From positions 7,192,001 through 7,256,000 of the forward strand of contig CAJFCV020000003.1 in NCBI GenBank assembly GCA_904066235.2: a stretch of 64,000 nucleotides of DNA, in the 5' to 3' direction. The stretch's first letter is position 1; every line of letters begins with the position of its first letter. Made by a program: the position numbers and the translations under genes. The DNA comes from Bursaphelenchus xylophilus (lineage: Eukaryota; Nematoda; Chromadorea; Rhabditida; Aphelenchoididae). The notes below the pieces were generated by a model that was given only the letters and a program-made list of their open reading frames with translations, did no database searches and was not told the DNA's origin. This document shows positions 10,521-21,799 of this stretch, in pieces.

Positions 10521-12613
10521 CTAAAGACAAAGTTATTTCAAGTCATTTACAGAGGCAAATAATTTAGTTTATTGAGTAAGTTTGTCTTAAAGTAACTCAA
10601 AAGACTAAGTCTGGTTACAGATTGATCAAACCTTTGAAAGGCTGCTTTTCTTTACTGTGGCTCTGAATTTACAGTATTTTGATCAAGTAAATATCAAAAG
10701 GGAACCCCTTCGTATTTTGAACTACCAAATATTCGAGCTGTTACTAATGTTTTCTTCGTTTGTGCAACTTGGAATCTCGTTTTCCTTTTTTAATCATTTC
10801 TCATGAGTTTTGATAACCTTGTTCTTAATTACGTCCCGTTGATTCGGCCGACCGTACCTTGTTAACGCGCGTTCTACCGTTTCCGTCAGCTTTAGGAGAT
10901 CATTGAGCTCTCGTCGTTTGAATACTTTTGTTCAATTTTGAGTTCCCCCATTCGAATGAGTAATGCATTTTAATTCGCTTTTCGCTTAATTTGTTTCCAA
11001 AGTCTGAGAAGTTTTCTGGACATCTTCCTGATCCCCTTAAATGCACAATTCATTGCGTGTTCAGTTGTGTATGTCCAAGTTATCAGTCAAAAATTGTAAA
11101 ATGATTGCAAAAAGGACGGTTTTTTGTAGTCACACTTGTTTTGGGTTTTTTGTTGGTGGCGCGAGGCGGAGACTTTTTGTGATGATTACGTACGTATATA
11201 AGCTGTCACAAAAGTTACTGCATAAGGGTGACAAAACGAGGGCTTGCGACCTTTCGTCGTCTATTATCGTATTATCCTTAAATTTTTGTTGTAACATTAC
11301 ACCTCCGCATCGTAATTGTAGGTCAATTAAATGGTAACATTACCCATATGTTTGTTAATATCTTTTCTTTTATCCCCTAATACTACAGTGTTACACCATA
11401 AAGATTAAGATAATAATAAAGTCCAAATGAGCATTACACATACTAGTCTTGAAACCTGTGTTACCCTTTTTTTTATGCTCGCAGATACATTTTGTGCATA
11501 AACCCCCTAAGGCGATCATGATGGTGACATCTGGAAGTTAATTGAATGTGAAAACCTCCAAGTTCTTACTTCCGGGGCTCATAACCATAATGGTGGACTA
11601 CTTATTTTCGATTATTACTCACTTATTTTGTTCTTTCCTCATTCAAAATTTGAATTCGAAACGATGTAACCTCTCCCCCTCCCATTTCGAGTCATACTTT
11701 TTCCAGTTAATGTTTCCCGGCGTTTTTTTTCATTTGGCCAATTTTTGAGTGCAAAAAATCGGGCGAAATGAATGGAAACAGCGGTCAGAATGGCCACGGG
11801 TCGGCTACACCCCTCGGGCATGGAAGGGACGGTGCTCGGAAAACGACCCTAAGGCGTTTTTTGACTTGGAGCCTGCTATAAATACGGTCTGAAACTTAGG
11901 CCATGATCTATGGATCTGATGATTTTGCTCTCTCTCGGACAGTTGAGTTATTTCTTTGCTCATTAGTTGGGGGATCCCTTGAATATCGATATAAATAATG
12001 AACGGATGAGGGAAGGTTTTGCAGGAGGAGGGTTCCCTGGCAATTTTTAGGTCTTGGGGGCAAAACAAAGAATAATATTAGCCTTTCCAAACAAGGATCA
12101 ACTCCTGCTCTACAAATTAAGGTTTAATCTTTTTTCAAAGCCCCACGTTGATGCCGATATCGCCTCCAACTAAACATTTGATTTTTTAGATTAAATTTTG
12201 ATCAATCCCAATCTCCTCATTTGCTCATGACTTTTACTTTTCTTTATTGTTTGTGTTTATTTTGCAAATTCCAAAAATTAGAAAAATGTGTAATGGGAAA
12301 TGATTGGCTTTGATACGCTGGAACTGGTTGAATCAAAGTTCACTTTCCTTGTAAAAACTTTGATATTTTTCTCTCACCTTGAGTTGATTTCCCAAATGAC
12401 TTGTCGCGTGTTAAGAGTGCTCCTTTTGAGTGCGCCTTTCCTTAATTAGTTCTTAACACCCATTGCGGGTACTTTTTTTATTTCCCTTTTCACTCATTGG
12501 GAAGGTTAGATGTCACGCTTTTTGCGCGGTAAAATACAGTAGCTGAGAGGGCAGGCAAGATGGTATTTGGTCTGTCACGGGTATCTGTGGCTACTTACGT
12601 TACCCATGCATTT

Positions 12614-12764
12614 TTTTATTCTTTTATCAGAGATAAAGCATTTAGAAATTCAGAATGGAAAGCTCTTTCTCAAACAAAGGCTAGCCGAAAACCTGGATCG
12701 GCTAGCCAAAGAGTTCGATTGGATTGCCAAATTGTTAGACCTTCACAGACAAGAGCAACGGTAG
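12614..12764 (+). CDS. possible orphan coiled-coil exon
   Basis: Behind an acceptor-like TTTTATCAG (ending ~12630) a frame closes at 12764 and encodes an amphipathic helix (KQRLAENLDRLAKEFDWIAK, then LLDLHRQEQR). The heptad pattern suggests a real or former coding exon. No upstream exon joins in frame: the ATG at 12560 with its nearby GT sites gives the wrong phase. Treat it as a fossil or unexplained fragment. Confidence 0.2.
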
Positions 12765-13505
12765 AAAACACCTTTGACAGCCATTCTGACACATTGGCTA
12801 AGCCAATCCAGCTTTTTGGCAAAATTTTTTTTGGGTGTCATAAAAAGGTTCCATAAGCAAAAAGACCCGTTGAGAAAAAAGATCCGCTTTGCAAAGACGG
12901 TCCGCCAAGATTTGGACATCCAACTTGGCCTTGGCTACGACCAAGATCGCGCGCTTGGTTGTGTGGGATCTATCCTCCGGTATGAACAGGGAGTAACCTT
13001 CGCTGGCCGATCTGCCCCAAATGAAATCTGCCTCAAATGAAGGGCTGCCAAATATGCGCCGTTGTACGTCACCCAAAATTGCTACAATTACATAGATTGT
13101 CGTTGTCGTTTTGCAAAAGCAAAATTTGATTAATGTAACCAATGTCATTTTTAAGAAACCTGCAAGTGTACCCAATTAAATATGATAGCCTACAAAAGAT
13201 GGCATCCCCCTCCTTGGTGGCCATACTGTTCTTTGGACAATTTTTGATCTCTCTGTTTTTCAAAAAACAAACTCGGATAACACGGTCTGGGGGTTTAATT
13301 ACACTTTGTGTGGGATATAGATTTCACCTGGGTATCCCCTTGTTTCATTCCGAGACTCAAAAGAACCCTCTCATTTATACGCTCGAGAAATGTTTTTCCT
13401 TATCAATTTTGTACGCCATTTCTTAATTCTGTACATTGATTTTGTGAATACTCGGTCTTATTTGTCAGCATATAAGAGTATTGTTTACAGTACCCAGTAC
13501 TCAAC

Positions 13506-15681
13506 ATGGCTGAGAAACCCGTCCTGGGGAAGCCGGAAGAAGGACAGACTCTTCTGAACGGTGATTCTCAAAAGAATGGAAACGGATTAAGTAATGTTGA
13601 GAATGGAATTTACGAGAGTACAACAAGCAATGCAGAAGAAGAAAGAGGAACATGGAGTGGCCCCCTTGACTTCCTGATGAGCATGATCGCTTATGCAGTT
13701 GGATTGGGTGAGTTTACAAGTCATAAAAATAAATACCCCAACGAAAAAGCAACGCTGATATTCTTTAACGCTATTATTCTTTAGGCAACGTCTGGCGATT
13801 CCCATATCTCTGTTTCCGGAATGGGGGAGGCTCTTTCTTGTTCGCCTACAGTTTCTTTTTTGTCCTTGCTGCTGTCCCCATCTTCAGTATGGAGGTAACG
13901 CTCGGGCAATACCTTCAAAGAGGTGCTATGGAGATCTGGACGATGTGCCCCTTATTCAAAGGTGTTGGCATCGGCAATGTTGTTATCTCTTTCATGTGCA
14001 TCTCCTATTTCTGTGTCATATCAGCTTGGGCTATCTATTATATGATCGCGTCATTCAACACCACTTTCCCATGGGAGACTTGTGCTAATTATTGGAATGA
14101 CAATAAATGTATCACCGGAAAAGAGAGACATGTTGATCTACACCGAATTAAAGCAAATTTATCCAGATACGGTCTACAAACAGAGACATCAGTGGAACAA
14201 TACTGGGAGAGAAGGGTGTTAATGGTGACGGATAACATCTCAGAGTTTGGAGGCATCCAATGGGAACTGTTCTTTATCATGGCCGTCGCGTGGATCATCG
14301 TTTATTTCGCTCTTTGGAAGGGAATTACCAATGCCAGGAAGTTCGTCTACTTCTGCGCTTGCTTCCCTTACTTTTTAATCGTCGTTTTGCTAATCAGAGG
14401 GTTAACTCTACCTGGTGCTTTCACTGGAATCTCATTTTACTTAACTCCAAACTTTACCAAACTCTCGGAGCCCGCCGTCTGGCAAGATGCTGGAACCCAA
14501 GTCTTTTACTCTTATGGTGTTGGTTTTGGCACTCTGATCGCTCTCGGATCTCACAACAAATTCACTCATAATTGCTATCGGTGAGTATCAGACGTTGTAT
14601 TGTTTAGCGAGAAAATTCATTTTCTCGGCGCCGATGCGATTTTCGATGCGACGTTGCGCTCATTATTTTCCCGACAGACTGATAATACGGCTATTTCTTT
14701 TCAGTGACGCGATTATTATGTGTTTTGTGAATGGGGGCACAAGTATCTTGGCGGGCACGGCAGTCTTCGCTATCCTCGGATACATGTCACTCATAGCGGA
14801 AAAAGATATCGCCGAGATTGTGAAGCCGGGAGTCGGCCTCGCTTTCTTGGCCTACCCTGAAGTCGCAAGTAATCTCCCAATGAAACAAGTTTGGGCTTTT
14901 TTATTCTTCCTTATGATCACAATCCTCGGACTGGACAGTCAAGTAAGTGACCGTCTTGTAATTGTCAACAAAATCTCCCGTTACGTTAAATTTTAATTTT
15001 CTTATAGGTCTGCATGGTGGAAGGTCTTTTCACAGCCCTCGAAGATACCTTCCCCACTTATCTCCGTAAACATAGAAAGAAGTGTCTAGGCGCTACCTGT
15101 CTATTCTTCTTCATCCTCGGCATCCCTATGGTCTCCTTTGCGGGGTCCCATTGGCTGACTTTAGTCGATAATTACGGTGCGTCTGGCTATGCCCTACTTT
15201 TCGTCGTGTTCTTCGAAGTTGTCGGACTTTCCTGGGGAGTTGGTGCGGAAAGAATCAAACAGGGACTAAAGGAGATGATAGGGATCTACCCAAACCCTGC
15301 GTTCCCAATCTTGTGGAAGTATATCTCTCCAGCCGTTACATTGGTATGTTTCGGAATCATAAACAAGACCTCAATCTTTATTTTCAGCTGATGTTCATCC
15401 TCTGCACTGTTATGTACACTCCCATTTACTACAGTGATGGTCGTCCATTCCCAATTTGGGCCCAGCTCTTCGGAATCTGTCTCTCCCTCTGTTCGATGGT
15501 TGTAATCCCTGGTTATGCTATTTATTACATGGCCACCAAACCAAAAGGACAGACGTGCAAGGAGAGATTCTTGAAAGGTGTATATCCACCGAAAGAATTG
15601 GACGAACAATTAGAACGTAGGCGGCAAGCAGCGGCGCTGGCCAAACAAGCGGAGGAAGAACAAAGGCTGATTACTAAATGA
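13506..15681 (+). CDS. SLC6 family Na+/Cl--dependent neurotransmitter-type transporter
   Basis: Five exons (13506-13707, 13785-14580, 14705-14942, 15008-15343, 15388-15681) give a 621-residue protein with twelve predicted membrane spans, the usual SLC6 size. The TM1 signature [20 protein letters not shown] is complete and contributes to sodium, chloride and substrate binding in the family. TM1 has Gly where monoamine transporters have Asp, so dopamine, serotonin or other amine substrates are unlikely. GABA, glycine, betaine or another amino acid fits better. Extracellular loop 2 has the cysteine pair and an N-glycosylation site (FNTTFPWETC). Both termini are cytosolic; the C-terminus ends in a charged, Ala/Glu-rich helix. 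In Caenorhabditis the family is named snf, but I cannot pick the member. Confidence 0.93.
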
Positions 15682-17019
15682 ATTTCTCGGTAATTGTGAT
15701 TACTCTGGGTTTGCTTGCATGCTATCCTTCGACTCTTCCTTTCTTACTCTCCTTGATCTTTAATCTCATTTGCTATCTCTCCTCTAATTAAGTGGCCTTA
15801 CTCTGTAACCTGGCGTATCTTCCAAGGACCTCCGCTTCTTTCCTTGATCTTATGTTAAGATCGGCTTGAATAAGGATAGCCAATGTAATCATCATTTGTC
15901 TACTCTCATTCCTTAATCCTTCGTTTATGGGGCTTTATCTGTTCGAACGAAACACCATCATCTAGTATCATAATTCACACATAATCTTGTCTATCCGGTT
16001 ACTATTTTTGATTTCATATAACGGTTACCATCTTCCCTGTTTGAATAAATTTTTGAATCCCAGACGGCAATAATTGTATCTAATTGTAAGAGTGTGCAGG
16101 AAGTGGAGCGGAAAGAATAGCTTCTTTAATTTGCCTCAGGACAAATGATGCGTTCTTTCATGAAAAGACGCTATCCAAGCTTAAAAATAAATTTTGTTGT
16201 CTACAATCCATATTATTTTGGGCATAGCTAGCCGTGTCTATTCAAGCATACAAAAATATCTCTTATCTTTCTCCAAGCAAAAGCAAGTATAATATACTGC
16301 TTCATTCGCTTCGTCATCATGCCTCTCTGTGGGCCCGCTAGAAATGCGCAAATTAAGCGTTTGAAAGGTTCGTCTCTCAGGATTGTCAATTTGACCAAAA
16401 TGACAACAATTTGACGTCACTAGTCAGATTGAAAAAATGACGTCACCAGTCAGATTGAAAAAAATTAGCACACTGCAATGCACCGGTTTGTAAACCTCTC
16501 GCGAAGACATTTTCATTGTGTCAACGGAATGCCACAGTGAATAATGATTGTTGCGGAGTATCAAATTATTTTTTTTACTTTGCGCGCAAGGTAATTGCAA
16601 TGTAATAAATTCTAATGAATCCTCCGTAATTGTCGTATCAATTCAAAAAAGTTTGTACTTTTTTTGAGTTTACTTCGAAATTAATGTGTTTATAAAAGAA
16701 AGCGGCTTTTTGAAGGTCGCGTACCCTTTTCGCAGCTGCACCTTCCTCGTTTCCCTTGATTCATAGAAATTTTCGGTATTGAAGTGTGTATTCTTATCCA
16801 GTTATTCAGTTTGAACGGGTTCCTGATGTTTTGAGTGGTCAAAAAGCGCGGCCGGCCACTTCAATCCTCCCAACTGGCGAGATTTTTTCTTTTTATGTTG
16901 TACTTTGCTTCTAACCTTTTCTTGGATAATATTTTCTTGTTTAGGTGGCCAGCTCAATTCTCTATATTATAATGTGTTAGATTTTTATTGGTATTTCTTT
17001 TATTGGTAACTCTGCCAAG
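15682..17019. other. intergenic region downstream of the SLC6 gene
   Basis: No gene seen. The first ~400 bases are C/T-rich 3' UTR-like sequence, with a candidate AATAAA signal at ~16044. 16350-16470 is a copy of the dispersed TTGACGTCA repeat, containing two tandem ~29-base units (TGACGTCACTAGTCAGATTG-type). The segment 16830-17019 precedes the first palmitoyltransferase gene and contains an acceptor-like TTGTTTAG at ~16944, a possible leader site. Confidence 0.5.
16350..16470 (+). repeat. dispersed 'TTGACGTCA' repeat, copy 2 (diverged)
   Basis: It starts with GCGTTTGAAAGGTTCG, like the copies at 2680 and 22809. It then has AATTTGACCAAAATGACAAC and a tandem duplication of a unit containing TGACGTCAC and AGTCAGATTGAAAAAA. 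Similarity is clear at the start and patchy later. Confidence 0.55.
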
Positions 17020-18431
17020 ATGTTCTGCCGCATCTCTTGGTGTGATTGTCGGAGTTGTCTCGCCCGGTTCGAGAACTGCTTCTTCAATTTCCTGGCCAAT
17101 AGCAAGTTTATGAAATACATGGATTACTTTATAAAGCACATTCTCGGAAAGGTGAGTCTTTATTATTTTTCCTTCTTGGTTTAGTTTTATCCACGTTCAC
17201 GAACTTATTATTTTCGTCAAATTTTTTTAATTTTTCAAGTAATTTTGTTTGTCGAATTTTGATTGATTTGCAATGCCAAGTTTTTCTGGTCGAGTATACA
17301 TTCCAGTGGCTTATAAAGAGGCGAAATTTTGGAATTTACTTCGCTTAGGTTCCCGATGTCTTCTTACTCCGGTAAAATAATACTTTCGTCGTATTTTATT
17401 AGTGGAAGGCTTATCTTTTTTGAATGTTTCAGATCTTGGTGGTCCTTGTGTATGGCATTATGTTATTCATCGCATTTGAGATTGCCTTTATCGCTCTTCC
17501 ATACGAATCTCTTTACAAACCCAAATGGATGGTCATCCTCTTGGTATTTGTGGCTGCGTATTTTATATTTTCGATATTGTATTACTACTATAAGGCCAGT
17601 AAAACACCACCAGGGTCGCCAAAGAAGGTAAGTTGTGGTGTTATATTATCTTAGATAATAGTAGGTCTAAAGTAAGGTCGATAGCATTGCTGGTTTGGTA
17701 TTTATTTTTTATTTTTAGAGAACAGGTACCCCCTTCTGTTATCGATGCCAGAACTTTAAGCCTTTTAACGCTCATCATTGCCATATCTGTGATATTTGTG
17801 TATTGAACATGGACCATCATTGTGTGTGGATAAATCAATGTGTGGGTGCTCAGAATCATCGGTACTTCCTGCAATTCATTGGGTTCTTGACTGTGGGATG
17901 CTTTTTGTTTGTGGTAGTCACCTTCCCAACCTTCTATCACAATTATTGGAATGTAAGTTTACATATATCCAATTACAACATTTTTTAAAATTTTAGATTA
18001 AATACGATACCTTCTGTAATCGTCTAGAGTTGGATTATCTTCCCTGGAAGGAGAACTTTTGTATAAATGGCCAAGAGTTTGTGATGACATCCGTTTTCTT
18101 TGCCTATTGCTTAGCCGGAGTTGTTTTCTTCTTGGTCGGGGGTCTTTTCTGGTGGAATTTCTCTTTAATCTCATCGGGACAGACTTACATCGAATTTTTG
18201 GTATGTTTAGTATTCTATTTTCATTTGTTTTTTGTATTTTAGAAAAATGGAGAGCGACGCGGATGTATGCAAATGGTCCTTTGGCCATTTGGCGCTACTC
18301 ATTTTCGAAGGAATTGGGAGAATTTCCTTGGATTGAGAAATGGGAAGACCTTCTGTCGCAATATACTTCTACCATCTAGCCATCTCACCTACACGGACGA
18401 AGAAGATCTGGCCAGACTCACGATTGTCTAG
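17020..18431 (+). CDS. DHHC palmitoyltransferase A (ZDHHC16-like)
   Basis: Five exons (17020-17151, 17433-17627, 17719-17952, 17997-18200, 18243-18431) give 317 residues. Four hydrophobic spans flank a complete cysteine-rich DHHC domain (residues ~110-160: C-x2-C zinc ligands, then NMDHHCVWINQCVGAQNHRY). Family knowledge: the DHHC cysteine is acylated and the fatty acid is passed to cysteines of target proteins at the ER, Golgi or plasma membrane. The C-terminal NW-x2-FLG and LLPSSHL motifs resemble vertebrate ZDHHC16. The TTxE-type motif is present in variant form (QTYIE). This is the first of three tandem paralogues with matching exon borders; only 154 bases separate it from the next. The start is the ATG of MFCRISW. 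Small alternative exons in the 281-base first intron do not keep frame. Confidence 0.9.
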
Positions 18432-18585
18432 AGATATTACATTGTACTTGCCTTATTTTGTGATTCAATCTTTTAACGGGTCATTTTATTAACAATTGTT
18501 ATGTGGTATAATAAGTAATTGATAAAAATACAAAGCAGATCAAGTGAGAAAGGTGATTGAATTTCATAAAAAAAAAACCGTAATT

Positions 18586-19772
18586 ATGACGTGTGGAAAC
18601 AATAAAAATCCCGAAAATTTGCATGGAGATCTCGACCACAAACTGCATTATAACTTTTTTTCGTACTCAGAATTGGTGATGGTTTATGATCAATCTTTTA
18701 TTATAATCCGAGATGATGAACATCGTATCCCCATCCCCGAGAAATGGAGGGATTACTCTGTTTGTTTTGAAGTAAGTAATTTTATTATAAAAATTTGTTC
18801 CAGATTCTCCGTTACATCTTTTTCTGTATGATGTTCTTTATAACATTCTTTGTTGTTTTCATCGCTGGACCTTTTGAGTTGATGTACAAGTCTGGATGGA
18901 TTATACTTGCATTTTACGTTGTCTCCGCGTATCTGATGACCAATGTTTTGTATCATTATCACAAAGCTTGTTCTCTGAAACCAATAAAAATGAGACAAGT
19001 TAGTGTTTAAATTACGAAAGATAATACTATTATAGGACTTGAATAATTTTATTTTACGCTGTATCCTCAAGTGTTTTGTAGCTTGATCGTGACCCCATCT
19101 GTAGCATGTGTAAAACCTACAAGCCCTCGAATGCCCACCATTGCCAGATGTGTGACACTTGTGTATTTGACATGGATCATCATTGTGCTTGGATAAATAA
19201 CTGTGTTGGGGCTCACAATCATCGACACTTCTTCCAGTTTTTGGTCTTTTTATTTCTCGGAGCTATCGTTTTGGTTATTAATTCCACCAACACTTTTTAT
19301 TATGGATTTTATGTTGTAAGTCACCTGTCTAATCACACAATTCTTTAGGGAAATGATCAGGCTTACTGTAATAACACTCAACTGTCTTATCTTTTATGGC
19401 GAGATCTCCTTTGTTCTTACGGTAATCTTCCCATTTATTTTTGTATCGTCGGGGCTTTCTACTTAAGTTTTGTCACCATAATTATGGTAGGATCTCTGGT
19501 CTATTGGAATTTCGCGATGATTTCGTTTGGAACGACCCTTGTGAAAGTCTTGGTACGTTAGTTTTGGATACGGTTTAGCAATTTTACTGTCCCAGAGGAA
19601 CGAAGGCGCTCCAGTCTGGAAGATCGCCCTTTGCCCCTTACTGGCACCTCATTTTAAACGAAACTGGAGACGATTCCTTGGTCTCAGAGGACGCCGAAGT
19701 TGCTGCAGAAGACTGTTGTTACCCTCAGGCCATAAGGATTACAATCAGATGGAGGCTGAAAGTTATTCCTGA
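18586..19772 (+). CDS. DHHC palmitoyltransferase B (ZDHHC16-like paralogue)
   Basis: Five exons (18586-18771, 18804-18998, 19082-19315, 19349-19552, 19596-19772) give 331 residues. Exons 2, 3 and 4 are exactly as long as in copy A (195, 234 and 204 bases). The catalytic motif is intact (FDMDHHCAWINNCVGAHNHR), with all zinc ligands. The N-terminus is unlike copy A (MTCGNNKNPENLHGDLDH...), so the first exon has been replaced or has diverged completely. In the TTxE position it reads TTLVK: the conserved Glu is replaced by Lys. The C-terminal NW-x2-FLG motif is kept, followed by an Arg/Cys-rich stretch (RGRRSCCRRLLLPSGH). A possible leader acceptor AAAGCAG ends at ~18538, which would suit an internal operon gene. 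Confidence 0.88.
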
Positions 19773-20039
19773 AATTTGATTTGGGTGTTGCATAAAATTT
19801 GTCAATTAAACTGTTGGAAACCTGTTTTTAAAACTTGTCGTGAGTCACTCGAGGATATCCAAACGGTCTTTTATACTCTTCAGTCGAGGGGTTACTTCTC
19901 TCTTTCAACTTGTGAATATCGAGGTAAACAGAGGTCGCGTTGACAATGGAAAACCGAATGGTTTAATGTTTTGAATTTTCAAAGGTTCCAAATTTTAAAA
20001 ATGTAATTAGTTTTACAATCTCGGATGTAATCGGTCGGG

Positions 20040-21754
20040 ATGATTAGAAATAATGAATACATCTCGTTGACGGAACTTCAAGAGAGACAGAGAATTGAGG
20101 ATAGAAAAACGAAACGAATCATCGGAAAGGTAAGAGATTATGAAGTTGGCAATGATTGTTCAGGTCTGCCCATTCCTAGTTTACGGACTGTTATCCTTCG
20201 TCGTTCTCAATATTATCTTTATTTTCCTTCCATTCGAATCTCTCTACAAACCACTATGGTTGGTCATAATGTTATGCATGATGACAGTTTACTTCGTATC
20301 TTCTATTGTATTTTCTTATTACATGGCATGCAACACCCATCCCGGATCTCCAAGAAAGGTTTGTGTCCCACTTTTATTCATAAGACAATTTCTGATTGTC
20401 AGAAATCGTCTTATAAACAAAAGAAATATTCCTATACTGGTGCTGTGGAACATATTTATGCAAAAATCCTAAAAAATGCCATGGCCTAACTACGGCATGG
20501 TTTACAATTGTAGTAACTTGTTAGTAACACGGAATTGTGTTCTATTGCGCAATCATGTTCTCCTTTTCTCTGCTTATGATTTCGCCTCTCTTCTCTCTCG
20601 CTTTCGAAGTGAACCCATTTCACTTCTCTGTTTCAAAGGTCATCTTCATTTTCTCTTTCCACTTGTCTTCAGCTTTGCGCAGAGGCGATAACGTGACCCA
20701 TGAGGCCTAGCCGAGGTGCGTTTATTGCTGGTTGAAAACTTCTACCAATTGCCCGCCACGCTGCCTGCCTCGCGCGGTATGCGCTGGCAATTTTTGGACG
20801 GCCAATGGGCCTAATTTTCTTGCCCTCCTTCTAGTAAACGGAATGTGGCTGCGGTAATCGCGTCGCTGAAGTGAAAAGAAGTTTGATTTTGTCGCGGCTG
20901 AATTCGTTGTCTCGGTGTTATTTTCAATGCGATAGAGCGTTCACTAAGTATTTTTCTCACGTCAGCAGAATGATAAGTCTTGCACGCTCCTTTAAAATTC
21001 AGAGCATAAATTTTAGCGGCTTGGAACTCCCGTCTGCTACTATTGCAAAGGTTACAAACCGTCGGGTGCTCATCATTGCAATGTTTGTGAGACTTGTATA
21101 TTGAATATGGACCATCATTGTGTCTTCATAAATTCCTGCGTCGGCGCTCAGAATCATCGATATTTCATCCAATTCCTCGGATTTCTCTCCATCGCTTGTC
21201 TTCTCTTTGTCATTTTTACTTGGAGGACCTTTTATTACAATGTTGTGGACTATCTTCTGGGCAGTGTAAGTGTATTCAAAAATGAATAATTTCATTTTTC
21301 AGGGGAAACGTTCCTTCTGTGCTCAAGAGAAGTTGTTCTTTGTCTCCTGGAGGGATACTCTGTGTTACAGTAATTATTTGGTCGCGATCCCTGTGGCCAT
21401 TGTGTTCCTTTTATGTTTACAGATCTTTGCCTTTGCCGGTTTTTTATTCTGGCAAAACTTCTCAATGATTTCATTTGGAATTCTTTACATCGAATCCCTG
21501 GTAAGTTGAGGAATACGTGAGGTTTTAATATAAAGTAATATTATATTATTCATTCGTACGACGTTTAGAAGAGTGACAAAAAGAGCTCGCTCCAGATGTA
21601 TTTGTGGCCATTTGGGGCTCCAAACTTTACGAAAAACTGGAGAAATTTTCTGGGATTGCACTTTGGAAGAAGATTCTGGTCGCATATCCTCCTTCCCTCC
21701 ACTCATAAGCCTTTTTTCCATGAAGAATATACCCCTCCTATGTGCAACTTGTGA
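20040..21754 (+). CDS. DHHC palmitoyltransferase C (ZDHHC16-like paralogue)
   Basis: Five exons (20040-20129, 20164-20358, 21017-21265, 21303-21500, 21569-21754) give 305 residues. Exon 2 is again 195 bases; exons 3 and 4 are 249 and 198. The DHHC motif is intact (LNMDHHCVFINSCVGAQNHR). The TTxE-like position reads ILYIE (Glu kept) and the tail keeps NW-x2-FLG and LLPSTH. The N-terminus is short and charged (MIRNNEYISLTELQERQR). The first intron is only 34 bases. The second intron is 658 bases because a ~270-base repeat (20543-20815) has inserted. Only 45 bases separate its stop from the stop of the convergent receptor gene, so the 3' UTRs must overlap or be very short. Confidence 0.88.
20543..20815 (+). 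repeat. ~270-base repeat, copy a (intron of palmitoyltransferase C)
   Basis: Nearly identical to the reverse complement of 22442-22714. It runs from TATTGCGCAATCATGTTCTC through TGCGCAGAGGCGATAACGTG to GACGGCCAATGGGCCTAAT. I see no long open frame and no terminal inverted repeats. A diverged third copy lies at 35882-36115. It behaves like a short mobile element (SINE-like or a non-autonomous DNA element), but the class is not determined. Confidence 0.85.
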
Positions 21755-21799
21755 TTTGCACTTTAATTTGTAAATAAATTATTTATTGGAAAATATATT

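Larger units (their letters stand above)
8800..13505. other. 4.7 kb largely non-coding gap between rabx-5 and the SLC6 gene
   Basis: I find no gene I would stand behind here. Two weak coding-like fragments are listed separately (10382-10520 and 12614-12764). The last ~300 bases before 13506 should hold the transporter promoter. Long homopolymer T runs and several TACAGTA-type motifs (for example near 10673, 12534 and 13491) are the only recurrent elements I see. Confidence 0.5.

Noticed and set aside
17310..17400. Possible small extra exons in the first intron of palmitoyltransferase A
   Set aside because: Each candidate has a length that breaks the frame into the conserved exon 2 or contains a stop.
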